From assembly GCA_964036295.1 (NCBI GenBank), contig OZ038466.1, positions 15,224,001 to 15,288,000 of the forward strand: a DNA stretch of 64,000 bases. Reading direction: 5' to 3'. Under the pieces are notes generated by a model. The model was not told the origin of the DNA. It was given only the letters and a program-made list of their open reading frames with translations, and did no database searches. Both the position numbers and the translations under genes were made by a program. This DNA is from Plumapathes pennacea. Its lineage: Eukaryota > Cnidaria > Anthozoa > Antipatharia > Myriopathidae. Positions 30,035 through 40,882 of this stretch are shown here, piece by piece (the first letter of the stretch is position 1; each line of letters opens with the position of its first letter).

Positions 30035-31385
30035 ACTGAAGCAACCAATCGATTTGCGCCTCCGCCAGAACGCCCAATTGAAAGCCGTAAAGACGAGTCT
30101 AACTGCAAGCTGCAATTTCCGATCCACACTGTGTTTGGAGCCACTGAATATGCAGCCATAATGACCAGAACGTCACCACAAATGGGTATGCCAGGAAAAC
30201 CAGTCGCAGAGAAAACGCTTCTGGGCTGGACATTGATGTCACCTGGGCAAGAAGAAGTTACCAGCAAGCTACTGCTGACCCAATCTACAAGCACAGAATA
30301 CAAAACTGCTCCATGTGCTGGATGTGCTCGGGTTAGAAGACACGCCAAAGAATGACCAAGGAGTCGTGTACCAGGAGTTTAAGGAACAGTTGGTACGCAG
30401 CCCAGCTGGCTGGTATTAATGCAACCTGCTGTAGAAGGGAAATCACGCACCCTTGCCAACTAATGAGATTGCAAGCCGGAGACGATTAGAAAACCTATAA
30501 AGGAATGTACAGTGCGGTGGAGAGTACGAGAACTACAATGCCATCATACAAGAACAACTCCAACAGGGCGTCGTAGAACCAGCATCGCAAGTGGCCAGTG
30601 GAAAGGAGGTCTATATTCCGCACAAAGGAGTAACCAGACAGAATACTGAAAGTACGAAGCTGCAGATTGTGTATGACTCCTCTGCGAAAGGGAACGCCAA
30701 CAAGCCATCCCTCAACGACTGCCTACACCTGGGACCGCCGCTCCAAAACCGCCTTTGAAGCGTGCTAATACGGGCAAGATTCTACCAAAATGTGATGGCA
30801 GGCGACATACAGAAGGCCTTCCTTTAAATCAGGATTAAAGAGGAAGAGCGAGGCTCACTGAGATTTCACTGGAGCAGACCAGAAAACGGAAGTCTACCGA
30901 TTTACATGAGTCCTACATGGGTTGACATCTTTGACATTTCTGCTCGGAGGAGTCATCAGTTAACATGGGAAACCCAGTACCCAGAAATCGTCAAGGAAAT
31001 TCGAGACGGTCTGCATGTGGATGACCTATTAACAGAGGGAGCCGTGGTAGAAGAGGTCCAGTCAAAAAAGCAAACCACCTTTGAAGTCTTCGAGGACGCA
31101 ACATTCACGTTGCAGAAATGGCATTTGAATGCTGAGGAAGGAGAAGCAAACAGTGACCCTCCAGAGGGCCATGATGAGGTGTCATACGCCAAACAACAAC
31201 TTGTACCAAGCTTGTCAGAACCAAGATGTTAGGCCTGCCGTGGGACAAAAAATGAGACACGCTCGTGATAACGTTCCCGAGATGCAGCAGATCCTACAAA
31301 GAGAGGAGTCCTTTCCAAAGTGGCCCAAATCTATGATCCGTTAGGCTTGGCCTTGTCCACAACCCTCACTGGGAAACTAATTTAT
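30035..31385 (+). pseudogene. BEL/Pao protease-reverse transcriptase remnant
   Basis: The block FGATEYAAIMTRTSPQMGMP followed by PVAEKTLLGWTLMSPG is the BEL/Pao protease-to-RT segment. Further on, in shifting frames, come LQIVYDSSAKGNANKPSLND, CLHLGPPLQN, AGDIQKAF, GSLRFHW and LHVDDLLTEG (the RT catalytic Asp pair). Then AQIYDPLGLAST-type residues precede LTGKLIY near 31385. At least four frame changes or stops are needed to follow the homology, so it is not functional. Confidence 0.8.
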
Positions 31386-33049
31386 AGCGGCATTTGACGA
31401 GCTGCTCACCTTGACAACGGCCTTTCGGTGGGGACAAATTGTCCCCACCGCCCGTGGAGTGCGGTCTGCTTGGTATGAATGACAGAGGTGTAAACTCCAA
31501 ACCATTAGCACAGTCGGTGTGCCAATAACCACTTTGCCCTGAATTAGAAATTGTAATTTTAGCCGGCAATCGTGCTTTGGGGTGCCTTTCTCACTATATA
31601 ACAGAAGTCATGCTTATGTGGTGCAAATTATGAGTCGGCATCTAACGAAAGAGCTTGACGTCCAATAAAAAAAATCTTACTAGTTTTCCGCCAGCCACAA
31701 ATAATGTCATTGATTTGACTCCACTGTGCAATATTTCCTCACAAAGATTCGTGTCGAAACACGCACTTCCTGAGAACATTACAGTGGTCAGGTAGTCGCC
31801 GAAACATTCAATGAATGGTTTCTATGTACCGCAATCAAAAAGCTATATTTCCGTTCAATCAAAGCCTGTTAAAGTCAGCGAGCTCTTCCCCGTTATTTCA
31901 CGTTATCACGTTTTGTGAATGAATCAGCTGCTAGCAGACAATGTGCCGAATTGAAATCAATTTTTCTAAATCCGAATTTCAAATTAGATGTTGAAGCCGT
32001 TATCAAAATCTTACAAAAGACTGTTTCAAGGCTAGTTATCAGTGAAAAATGTCCTGCGGTATTATTCCAATAATAGTCGATTCAATCAGGCTCATCGACA
32101 TCAGGCAACTCTCAACTGTCATGAAATCAGCATGATAGCATCCAGTTCCCGTTTTAGGAATAAAATTACATTTGCGGGGCATTACTATTTTACGCAGGAA
32201 GGACGAGAGGCAGGATTGAGAGGGCTAGCGAATCACTTGTGTAGTGGTATAATCGGTTGAGGGTAAGCTATGGCTATTTCAGTTAATCTGCAGGATTTAT
32301 TCAGGCCGATTTCCCGTGTGTACGTTCTGGCCACATGCTTGGTTTTGTGACCGGATCTTGCCCTGTAATTGTTTATCTGCAAATATCAGGATGGGTAGAT
32401 ATATTAGTTTAGACTTATGTTTCTTGAAGTATGGCTCATAGCTTTAAAAATTATATGTTGAAGTGATTGTTGCTCTTTTTGTGTTGTCACAGATCCGTTC
32501 AATTGGTGGTTTTGAGCGAACCATATTACTGCGAGATCACCTCGCAAATGAAGCCCAGGGTACTTGTCAAAGGTCTAGCCCTCGGCCCACCTATACTGAT
32601 CACAACATGGTTACTTGTAAACTCGCGCAGGCCCAAAGGTTTATATAGTCATAGCGAAAGATTAAGTTTAATTTTCAAACTGATCGATGTTTAGACATTG
32701 CAGGCAGCTTTATGGAATGTATTTTACTCATTGCGGCAAATGGAATGGTTCAAAGCTAAATTAAGCTTTGTTAGGAGAACACAAGACAAAACTCCGGGCA
32801 GACTCACACAGAAAGTACAAGAGCATTAACTCGTACACGGTCGTTTGGGTCTTTGATCAATTAAAGGGCGAAGTATTTATAGTTTGATTGAAATTTTTGT
32901 CGAGAAAGTTTTTGTTGAGTTGAACCGCAACCTTGTGCGAAAACAAGAAAACACCTTGGCTTTCAACCGGCTACTATTACTGCGAAATACTATAATTTCG
33001 GATATATATTTTACGACTTATCCAAAACTACAAGTCAGCCGCTGCAAAC
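31386..33049. other. Unassigned insertion within BEL/Pao
   Basis: Replaces the RNase H and integrase N-terminus expected here. It starts near a small hairpin (GGTGGGGACAA/TTGTCCCCACC, 31429-31451). No domain, LTR pair or clear inverted termini were recognised. Confidence 0.4.
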
Positions 33050-34010
33050 AGAGTGTCGGGTCCACTAAGCCTACCTGGTGCTGTATGGATGCAGTTTGGC
33101 GAGGGGAGTGTATCTCGACCCAATGTGATCCCTGGAGACAAAAGAATTCTTTCTACGTCTCAAACGATTCGTAGCCTGATGCGGATGACTTGGATTGATA
33201 TATTGCAACAATGGAAGTACATTCAAGGTGGTGGCGAAATGGCTAAGGGCAGCACAAACAAGTGAGAAGTTCAACAACTTCTTAGCCCAACACTCCATCA
33301 AGTGTCAGTTCAACCTCAGCTGAGCTCCCTGGTGGGTGGCCAATTTGAACACCTGATTGGCCTTTTCAAGAATGCATTCTATAAAACTATTGGATTCGGA
33401 GATGGAAAGAGTTGGAGGAAGTGGTGCTTGATGTTGAAGTTGCCATCAACAGTCGACCTTTGAGCTATCTAGAAGACGACATTCAACTACAGTTGATTAT
33501 GCCGAGCTCGATGCTACATCTGAATCCTAACAAACTGCCTGACCTAGAGGCACACCACATTCCCGAGACAGAGCTGCAAAAAGGGCCAGGTATCTCAAGC
33601 ACTGCAAGAAAGCAATGTGGAGTCACTGGCCTAAAGAGTACATGCGCAGCCTTTGAGAGCAACACCACCAAGCTGGAGGTGAACAGACGCCCCACTCAAG
33701 TGTTGGAGATGTGGTCATAATCAGATGACTTAAAGAAACGTTATCAGTGGAAATTCTGAATCGTGGAGCAGCCAATCCATGGAAGAGACGAGATAATGTG
33801 AGCAGCCAAACTTAGAGCGGGCAAGAGCTTTCTTGAGCAAGCGACGCAACACCTTTACCCGCTTGAACTGTTGTGCAACCGAGATCCACCTACACCGCTC
33901 AACCTAAAAGCCGCAGAATTCAACCCTAGACCCCGAAGAGAGGCAGCAGCAGCAGCCACAGCGAGAATCCAGGATATCATGGACCAGGAAGAAAACTGAT
34001 CAAACAATTT
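33050..34010 (+). pseudogene. BEL/Pao integrase remnant
   Basis: In alternating frames: WLKAAQTSEKFNNFLAQHSI, then APWWVGGQFEHLIGLFKNAF-like residues, then VLDVEVAINSRPLSYLEDD and LTPSSMLHL-type sequence. These are the C-terminal half of a BEL/Pao integrase core (the INSRPL motif) and the domain after it. The frame continues with difficulty to a Gln/Ala-rich tail near 34010. It is broken by several frameshifts; the upstream catalytic Asp region is missing. Confidence 0.75.
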
Positions 34011-34120
34011 TATAAAACGATTGAGAACACCAGTTTAGATTCAGATTTAGATGTTATGCTGTAGTTTCAGAGACCAGTCCAACTCAAGTCACATATATAC
34101 TTTAAGTGTATATGGGGGAG

Positions 34121-34349
34121 TGTGTCAGGGACTGGGGCTCACGAATTTATAATTAGTTCAAGTTTATCGGTGATTTAAGTATGTTTCCTGTGATTAACAA
34201 CTGATGAGCAAGAGCCAATAAGAACACAAGAGATATAACAATAAGGCATCTACAACCACAAGGTTAGGGACGGTACAGTGCGTGATAGAGACATGAGCGA
34301 GTGAGTGATTGTATACGTGTGATCGAAGTCCAAGTGATTAAAGTGAAGT
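34121..34349 (+). repeat. BEL/Pao 3' LTR
   Basis: Begins TGTGTCAGGGACTG directly after the purine tract TATGGGGGAG (34111-34120). The end is set by the last base shared with the 5' remnant (…GTGAAGT). Length 229 bp. The 3' terminus does not end in a clean CA, so the boundary is approximate. Confidence 0.7.
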
Positions 34350-34366
34350 TTTATGGAAACTAGCGT

Positions 34367-34750
34367 TTGGGAGGCAGACAATCCATAATAGGAGACTGGT
34401 TCTCATTATACGAAGAAATGTTAAAGAGAACAGAACAATCCACACTGTACAACAGAAGGCTCCAGGATATTGCAATATTCATGTTTAAAATCAAACATAA
34501 GCAACTACCTCGTACTGTACTAGACCTGTTCAACCCTACACCATCCCACAAGTGTAACACCAAAAATACTGACTTTGGCATATCCAGTTTTAAAACAGTT
34601 AAATATGGGAAACACAGTATCAGACACTTTGGCCCATACTTGTGGTCCAAACTCAGTCCACAAACAAGATCACTCGCCTCCCTCAAAGCCTTAAAAACAG
34701 CCATAAGTAAAATCAATTTAGCAGACCTGGCCAGTAAAACATCCTGTTAG
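34367..34750 (+). pseudogene. LINE (CR1-like) C-terminal fragment
   Basis: Contains YNRRLQDIAIFMFKIKH, then FGISSFKTVKYGKHSIRHFG and PYLWSKLSPQTRSLASLKAL. This is the segment after the RT domain in CR1-like LINEs and is closely related to the fragment at 50001-50381. The 3'UTR appears to continue beyond the MITE at 34775-35030 to about 35220. It has no RT or endonuclease part and is 5'-truncated. Confidence 0.75.
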
Positions 34751-34774
34751 GGATTGTGGACTATGTAACAACTA

Positions 34775-35030
34775 CAATCCTGGCCAAAAGTATGTGGGAC
34801 ACTCTGAAAAAATGCTATGTTTTCACCACCACTCATTGTTGAACAACGAAAGCGGCTCCTGTTTCCGAAACTTAGTCCTTCCCCCCTCCCCCCATACAAT
34901 GTTGCTTAAAGGGAGTGCACTTTGAGCACAATCATTCAACATTGTAAGGGGGGAGGGGGGGCAGGAAGAGGGAAGATGTCATAATTTTTAGATAAAACGC
35001 TAAGTGTCCCACGACTTTTGGCCAGGATTG
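34775..35030. mobile_element. Tc1/mariner-type MITE with TA target duplication
   Basis: Inverted termini of ~28 bp (CAATCCTGGCCAAAAGTATG... at the left, matching the reverse complement of 35003-35030), with TA on both sides (34773-34774, 35031-35032). The inside holds a second palindrome of C-rich and G-rich arms around CAATGTTG/CAACATTG. No transposase. It is inserted in LINE 3' sequence. Confidence 0.88.
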
Positions 35031-35244
35031 TAGTTAAAGGGACATTCGTAGGTATTTTAATTATAACGGAATATTTATTGTACAAGTTAGTTATTGTAAT
35101 TATTGTAAGTTATTGTAAGTATTACATTCTTTTAATCATTTTCTTAGTATTTTATAATAGTTATATACATTTTATTTTACTTAGTATTTTCGTAATCCAC
35201 ATATAAACTTAATTATTAGATAATGTCTCCCCGATGTCCAAAAT

Positions 35245-35520
35245 GTTGAAATTGGCATCACTGATATTGCAGTTGGAGGGGTACACAGAAAAGTTGTTCT
35301 CAAAGACTCCGGAACTTCATGCAACATAATTGACAAACCTTAAGAGACAAGGCATTAAGTGCGAGTCCAGAAAAGGAGCCCAGGTGTTTCCATATGGATC
35401 AGAGAAGCCACCCGAACCCTTGGGAAAATTCAAATCTGTGATATGATTGGATAAACAAGAGGCTGAAGCAGAGTTCAGTGTGATCAGCGGAAAGGGACAA
35501 AGAGGTGTTGATGTCAGATC
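35245..35520 (+). pseudogene. Gypsy protease remnant
   Basis: Reads VEIGITDIAVGG, VVLKDSGTSCNIIDK (retropepsin-like DSGxS motif), then in other frames SIW/PYGSEKP-type sequence and EAEF-V-GKGQ residues. This is the order found in Gypsy aspartic protease-to-RT spacers of cnidarian elements. It contains several stops. Its right side is cut by the element at 35569. Confidence 0.55.
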
Positions 35521-35568
35521 TTTTGCTTCGCAACGGACTTTGGGTCGGCCTTTATGCGAAGGACGCTA

Positions 35569-36832
35569 CAGTACTGTGCAAAATTAATGGCATCGAAATT
35601 CAACGAATTTCGGTGAAAAAGAGCGAAAAATGGCGAAAAAGAGCGACATTTTGCAAGAAGCGAAAATTGGACGAAATTTTGAAGCGCCTATTGTTTGCAG
35701 AGCGAAATTTCGAACGAAATTGCGAGCAAAATTTCGTTGAGGACACCGAAATTTCGCTCTTGCCGGCGAAATTTCGTTGAGGACATCGAAATTTCGCTCT
35801 TGTCGGCGAAATATTGCACGGAATTTCAAGCGAAATTTCGTTGAGGACATCGATGCTTTCTCAATGGACTTGAAACAAACACTTGTTTGAGGGCTTAAAT
35901 CCCAAAGAAGATATACCGCAAGGTTTTGTTGAAACGAGAAACGGAAGGCTTCGATCCATTCGAAGTGTAAACGCCTTTATAACAATAGGCGGTTTAAAAA
36001 AAAACTTCAATTCAGTTTGTTATAATGTAGCGTTGAAAACGTTTAATTAGTGGTTTGGATCCCGATTTGAAATCATAGTAAGCGGTTCGATCTGTCAATG
36101 ACTCTGGCTAAAAGGGCAGTCTTCTATCCGCTAGCGGATTCTATCCGGGGGGATAAAATCCACTGTGACAGCATTTATTTCACGTTTCGCCTCTCATAAG
36201 TTGTTTCTTTCCCAACCAAAGTCAACAGTCGTTTCGATTCGATTCGCCCAACCAACTTGTAGCCCACGTTCATAGTTTGTAATAAAAAGTGCAAGTAGTT
36301 GAATTGACTCGTGTCTCATTGTATTAAAGTTCGCGGCGCCAAAATGCATGGATTGCACGCAGTTCTCGGTTTCCCGGCTAGATTACAGAACAACAATGAC
36401 AAAGCTCCAAAAACGGTTTATGCTTTGCGATCCCTCTTCGGAGTAGGCAGTTCATATTCTCCCACGCATGCATACGAATGGCTTTCCCGTGCAAAACAAG
36501 CGTGCGAACTTGTTCGGACTTTTCCGACCTTCTGTGATCAGATCAGTCTTTCTGTTTCGATCTAATGACCTTGCAAATCCTTTGTCGAATTTTCGAGCGG
36601 GTCCGAAAAAATTTCGTTCGAAATTTCGTTTCACCCTGCGAAATTTTGTTCAAGATTTCATTTGGACTTGCAAAATTTCGTTCGAAATTTCGTTTCGATT
36701 TGCGAAATTTCGTTTGACCTTGCGAAATTTCGTTTGGACTTGCGAAATTTCGTTTGAAATTTCGACGAAATTTCGCGAGAACAAAGAACGAAATTCGTCG
36801 AATTTCGCTGCCATTACTTTTGCACAGTACTG
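35569..36832. mobile_element. TA-flanked inverted-repeat element with CGAAATTTCG satellite arms
   Basis: The termini CAGTACTGTGCAAAATTAAT (left) and the reverse complement of 36813-36832, CAGTACTGTGCAAAAGTAAT, match at 19 of 20, and TA lies on both sides (35567-35568, 36833-36834). Inside each end lie ~270 bp built of the palindrome CGAAATTTCG with short spacers. The centre (about 35860-36580) is unrelated single-copy-looking DNA with an 84-codon frame (36311-36565) of unknown nature. The terminal CAGTACTGTGCAAAAGT type is known from Tc1/mariner elements. No DDE transposase. Confidence 0.85.
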
Positions 36833-37064
36833 TACATCACTATGAGATGCGTAATGAGATCTGAAGTCCCAGGTAGTACCACGCAGGGTGAGGAAACAAA
36901 TTGATTTATGTAAAAATGTATAATTTTGACAATATTTCAACATTCAATTGCACAGCTGATTTTTTTTCTCTGTCTGCAAGGGAAGCTGCAACAGGTCAGT
37001 ACATGCATACGTGAGGTACATTCATACACACAGGAACTAATATACATAAAAAATATTTCAAAAC

Positions 37065-37145
37065 CTGTTTTGTATTTGTCAGGAACCTCGTCTCATATTC
37101 TTCATTTAAAGTGACCACACCTTTGACATTTTCTTTTTCAACCAA
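37065..37145 (-). CDS. PTPMT1: PTPMT1 exon 2
   Basis: Acceptor TACCTTGCAG before 37145, donor AAACAG/GTTTTG after 37065. It has exactly 27 codons in phase 0: LVEKENVKGVVTLNEEYETR then FLTNTKQ. The LVxxENVxGVVTLNEEYETRF block is diagnostic of PTPMT1; the EEYE loop helps bind the lipid phosphate substrate in this family. It joins in frame to exon 1 (ending LTET) and exon 3 (beginning EWEEW). The small size explains why it is easy to miss. Confidence 0.95.
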
Positions 37146-37237
37146 CTGCAAGGTAAAAGCATCTTTTAAATACTAGCTTAATGAATTACTAACTGAATTA
37201 CAAACATAATTACTAACAGAATATTAAACATTATTTA

Positions 37238-37290
37238 TCTCCGAGCTCCGAGATAGTAAGTCACGACGCTAATGGTAGAGTATCGTGCTT
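37238..37290 (+). mobile_element. Helitron 5'-terminus fragment
   Basis: A|TCTCCGAGCTCCGAGATAG, then GTCACGACGCTAATGGTAGA and GTATCGTGCTTTTTG. It is cut off where repeat E begins. Confidence 0.6.
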
Positions 37291-37293
37291 TTT

Positions 37294-38900
37294 GAAGCTA
37301 TTTGCAATATGCAAATAGCTTCTATGTTGGCGGTTTGGCCTAACAGGCGTTCAGCCCATCTCATTAAGTCAATAAAATGTTCCCCCTCTAGGTGGCAAAA
37401 ACTACTGAGGGGGGAGGAGCATGAAGTGTTATCCATATAAAAGCCGCCGTAGTACAGGACCTGTGAGAAAGTTTGTCTTTTATTATCTACTTAACACAAA
37501 GAATGCACAGAGAGATTTCCAGTTAAGGGTTTCCTTGCTAATGTTCTAACTTGGCGACAGAATGTCAGAAGCTAAATTACCTCTCCAGGGAGGGTTCTTT
37601 TAAATGTAATTGGCTTTCTTGCACGTGGAGAATCAAGGCACTATTTAATGGCGGCTGTGAGTGTTGCCAATTGTTTGGTTGTATGCCGAAATCTGCTCCC
37701 CCTTTAGGCCCTGGCTGACATATCCGTAGTATCTGGCAAACAGGCGACACAGATTCACATTTAGAGTGACAGTTCTGGACACATTTGCAAAAAAAACGCT
37801 CCGCTCACGAAACAAGGAACACAGCTGTATGGTGTGACCATGACATATATTTTGGCAAAGGTAAAAGCTTATTCTGAGTTTTTTTGCGCTCGCTGATGTG
37901 TTTGTTGACACATGATTTCATGACATAATTGCAAATGCAGATCGACTGTGGTATGTCTGAGTTGTTTGTTTATCTTGAGCGGATTCTGTCGCTAATGAAA
38001 AATCGACAGGAAATTTTACTGTGAATACTGGAAATACAGTAGTTTTCTTTGCTTTGTTTTCTTTCATTATGTTTGTTTTTCATATGAGGAACTGCCAACC
38101 ATTTTCAATTTTCACACCTGATTCACTTGCTAAATGTAATACTGGATTCGTTAATATTTCCTTCTTTGTTTAAATTGTCTGTTGAAAACCTATCAAGTTT
38201 ATTGAACATGAATAAAAAGTGCTGTACCTGCACAAAAGACAAAATACGTATGGTGCTACATTCTTGACTAAATTCATGACTTCATGTTGTTTTTTTCTTG
38301 TTGAATTGATTGTGTTTGCTGTCAGTTTTTTTACATGCATGTAATTGTACAGTATATGTTCACTTCACGAATTTTGCAAACATCCTCCAATAAGTAGAAC
38401 ACAAAGAAAATGTATGGTACAGTGCACTCGTGACACCATTACACAACTATTGTCTTTTCTAACTGGATTACACGTTCCTTAGTGTGTAATTTCATGCTTT
38501 TCTATCAATAATTGATTGAATAATTGGTTTAATTATTTAATTATTAAAAAGCAGCTGTCATACTTTGTTTTACACTTTTTTGTCTTTGAGAAATTGCATG
38601 ATTTTCTATCAATTAAAATGTAGCTACGCAAAATACTGTTTTACATTATTTGTCTTTGAAGACTATGAATTTCATTTCAAATGCATTTTTTTCTTTGTTA
38701 CTGAATACAGCTCAAAATTATTGTGTATATTCTGATTTATTTTACCCCTTAATAGAGATAGTGAACTGATTTTCATGGTTTTCATTATCATTGTTTTCAT
38801 ATTTAAGTTATTTTATGTTTGCTACTGGCATACTGTACAGTGGAGTGTTTTTGTACAATACATTATTTTAAGTATTTAGTGATACCAGTACATGTATGTA
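37294..38900 (+). repeat. Repeat family E, copy 1
   Basis: Begins with the palindrome GAAGCTATTTGCA-ATA-TGCAAATAGCTTC. It continues with GTTCAGCCCATCTCATTA, a CCCCCTCTA...CTGAGGGGG inverted pair, GGCGACAGAATGTCAGA, TATCTGGCAAACAGGCGACA and CACAGATTCACATT, all shared in order with 47935-49300. The 3' limit is uncertain. No protein family recognised. Confidence 0.7.
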
Positions 38901-39604
38901 TTATTTCATGGTCATTTACTTTCAGAGTGCAAGATTAGCTTCACTAAATTTGGCATTAGGAAAATGTAATTTATTGCTGCAGTTTTGCTGTTTTGAATTA
39001 GCTGTTTAGCTGGTATACATAATGTTCAGAAAAGATTTACTGCACTAGCAGCTGGTGTGAGCAGAAAAAAAATTGCCCTCTAAACAAGTTGGAATTAATA
39101 GTAGCACTGACAGAGACTGTTAAATACAGTATGTAGAAATTGAGTCCTGGATGCCTTCAGAGATTCAAGGTCAATAATCAATTTGCAAGCCAGGATACTA
39201 ACTGTACATCATTAAGTGAAAAGAATCAATTTGTAACTAGAAGTACTATAACCGCAGATACCCCCTCGCTCTGCCATTGATGGGACTTTTACTTTGGTAC
39301 TCCCAACAAGAGTAGCCTTTGTTTTACCGAAATGTTCACTCAATCTTTTCTTCGAAGTCAAGTGCTACATGCAAAGGAAGGAGAAAAAGAATGGTGTGTG
39401 TTATACTTTTGCGTTGAAAAAAAGAGTCAATTGCGTGATCAAGAAGTACGTATTTCCCACGGTCGGCACATCAAATTAATTCATAGTCTGCCAAGCACGT
39501 TCTCAAAATTTAATACTCAAATTTTGAAGTTGGTCGGCTGTCGTAGTATGGGGAAAAAGGAACACTGATTTTCCAATTTTGAATTAATAGGCAGTACAAT
39601 TAAA

Positions 39605-40110
39605 TAGGCTTCCTGTGCAATTTGTTTTTACTCTGGATTGCATGCACAAGACTCAAGCATGCATGTTTAATGAACTCGAATTGTTTTATATGTGAACCCG
39701 CTCAAAACAACATGATTTCTCCCAGAATCAAAGCAAAACTTGAACGGTTTACTTCAAATTATACACAGGCTTCAGACCTAGTCATACTTCTAAGGGCTCG
39801 TGAACGATTCTCGCTGCAATCACCGCATGTCAAATTACACTATTTGTTACAGTTTTAGTCTTGAAAGAAAAAATAAGACATCTGACTAAATCATTCAAGA
39901 CTCCAAGTTCCAATTGCTCTGAGCGAATACAGGTAGCCGAAACTGGCGACAGAAGCATATTAAAACAATACTTCGAGGGAAAATGATCAGCATACAGATT
40001 TTAATACATTCTTGAAGTGATCGAGTTACAAGATATGGGTAGAATACATTTGTCACGGTGATTGTTCGATTTCCACTGACTAACCTTTGTTGCTCGTCCT
40101 TTCTGAATAA
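39605..40110 (+). repeat. Segment homologous to 44400-45440 (uninterrupted version)
   Basis: AATCAAAGCAAAACTTGAAC, GGTTTACTTCAAATTATACA, TCTTGAAAGAAAAAA, TCTGAGCGAATAC and CTTCAAGTGAT-like blocks recur in order at 44400-44571 and 45195-45440. The element at 44572-45153 interrupts the second copy. Confidence 0.6.
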
Positions 40111-40135
40111 GTATCTGAGTTTAACACAAAACGGC

Positions 40136-40577
40136 GTCTGAAGCTCCCGATTTGCTTTCAAGCGCTATTCCCTTTGCGGAGCTGTTTCTTTGGAACGCTT
40201 CCGTTCATGATGCGCTGTCGGTTATAACATCTTTGTCGCCTTTTCTCTAGATATATTTGGCGCTGTTCGATCGTTTCACGATTTCACCTTGCCCGTGCCT
40301 GTTCCCTTCTCTTTTGAAGACGAGCTTCGCGGACCGTTCTGTTTCAAGTTTTCCAGTTTTCAAATTCATTTTCGTGAACGCAGTTACGTACAATTGTTGC
40401 TTCATTCAAATCTTTTTTTTTCGGAATGTCAGTAAAAACACTGGCAGAGACGCTGATCAATAATTATTACGTCATTGCCTTAGGCACCTGGCCTAAAAGG
40501 TCGTACCTGACACATACAAACACACATCCACGAACATTAAATTTCGAGATGGCGACACACTTGGAGTCTTCAAATAA
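40136..40577 (-). mobile_element. Helitron fragment, second copy of the leader and N-terminal coding start
   Basis: Collinear with about 7350-7840: GATTTGCTTTCAAGCG, TTGGCGCTGTTCGATCGTTT, AAGACGAGCTTCGCG, AACGCAGTTACGTACAAT, GCCTTAGGCACCTGGCCTAA and GAACATTAAATTTCGAGATG. The extreme 5' end beyond CTTGGAGTCTTCAAATAA and the coding region beyond the N-terminus are missing, and the coding part is frameshifted. Confidence 0.75.
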
Positions 40578-40882
40578 GTTAGAAAAGTGTTTGAGTGGTG
40601 TTATGAGAATCGAAAGTTTAATAAGTTTTCATTTGAGCAAGCAATTGCTAGTGAGATACTATTCCAGCTGTATTACCACCAACACCAACACCCCCCCCCC
40701 TCCCCCATTGCCAACCACAGAACACACTTGATAACATTCTTGATATTATAGACTTCAGTGCTTTGTTTTATTTTCCACAGGTCCCAAAATATCAATGGGA
40801 GAAACATGAAGTTCACTGAGCCCAATTGGAAAAAGTACTTTTCTGTGATAAGAAGAGTTAGTTTACCCATATGACATAAGAA

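Larger units (their letters stand above)
29765..34349 (+). mobile_element. BEL/Pao LTR retrotransposon, decayed
   Basis: 5' LTR remnant (29765-29886), an internal region whose gag part is replaced by a Helitron-end fragment (29889-30034), protease/RT (about 30035-31385), unrelated DNA (31386-33049), integrase (33050-34010), a purine-rich tract TATGGGGGAG, and the 3' LTR (34121-34349). The protease-RT linker and integrase motifs are those of BEL/Pao. Many stops and frameshifts make it defective. It lies in PTPMT1 intron 2, opposite to the gene. Confidence 0.8.
25150..37064 (-). other. PTPMT1: PTPMT1 intron 2 (11.9 kb)
   Basis: Donor GTTTTG at 37064, acceptor at 25150. Contains (from high coordinate) the palindromic-satellite inverted-repeat element 35569-36832, a Gypsy protease remnant, the TA-flanked MITE 34775-35030, a LINE remnant, the BEL/Pao element, a (CA)n tract, Helitron ends and the fold-back 25709-25870. 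Unassigned: 25150-25708, 25871-26613, 26761-27730, 28021-28726, 28836-29764. At 29658-29674, TTGGCGACGAGGATG resembles a Gypsy primer-binding site, but no LTR or coding sequence could be tied to it. Confidence 0.8.
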
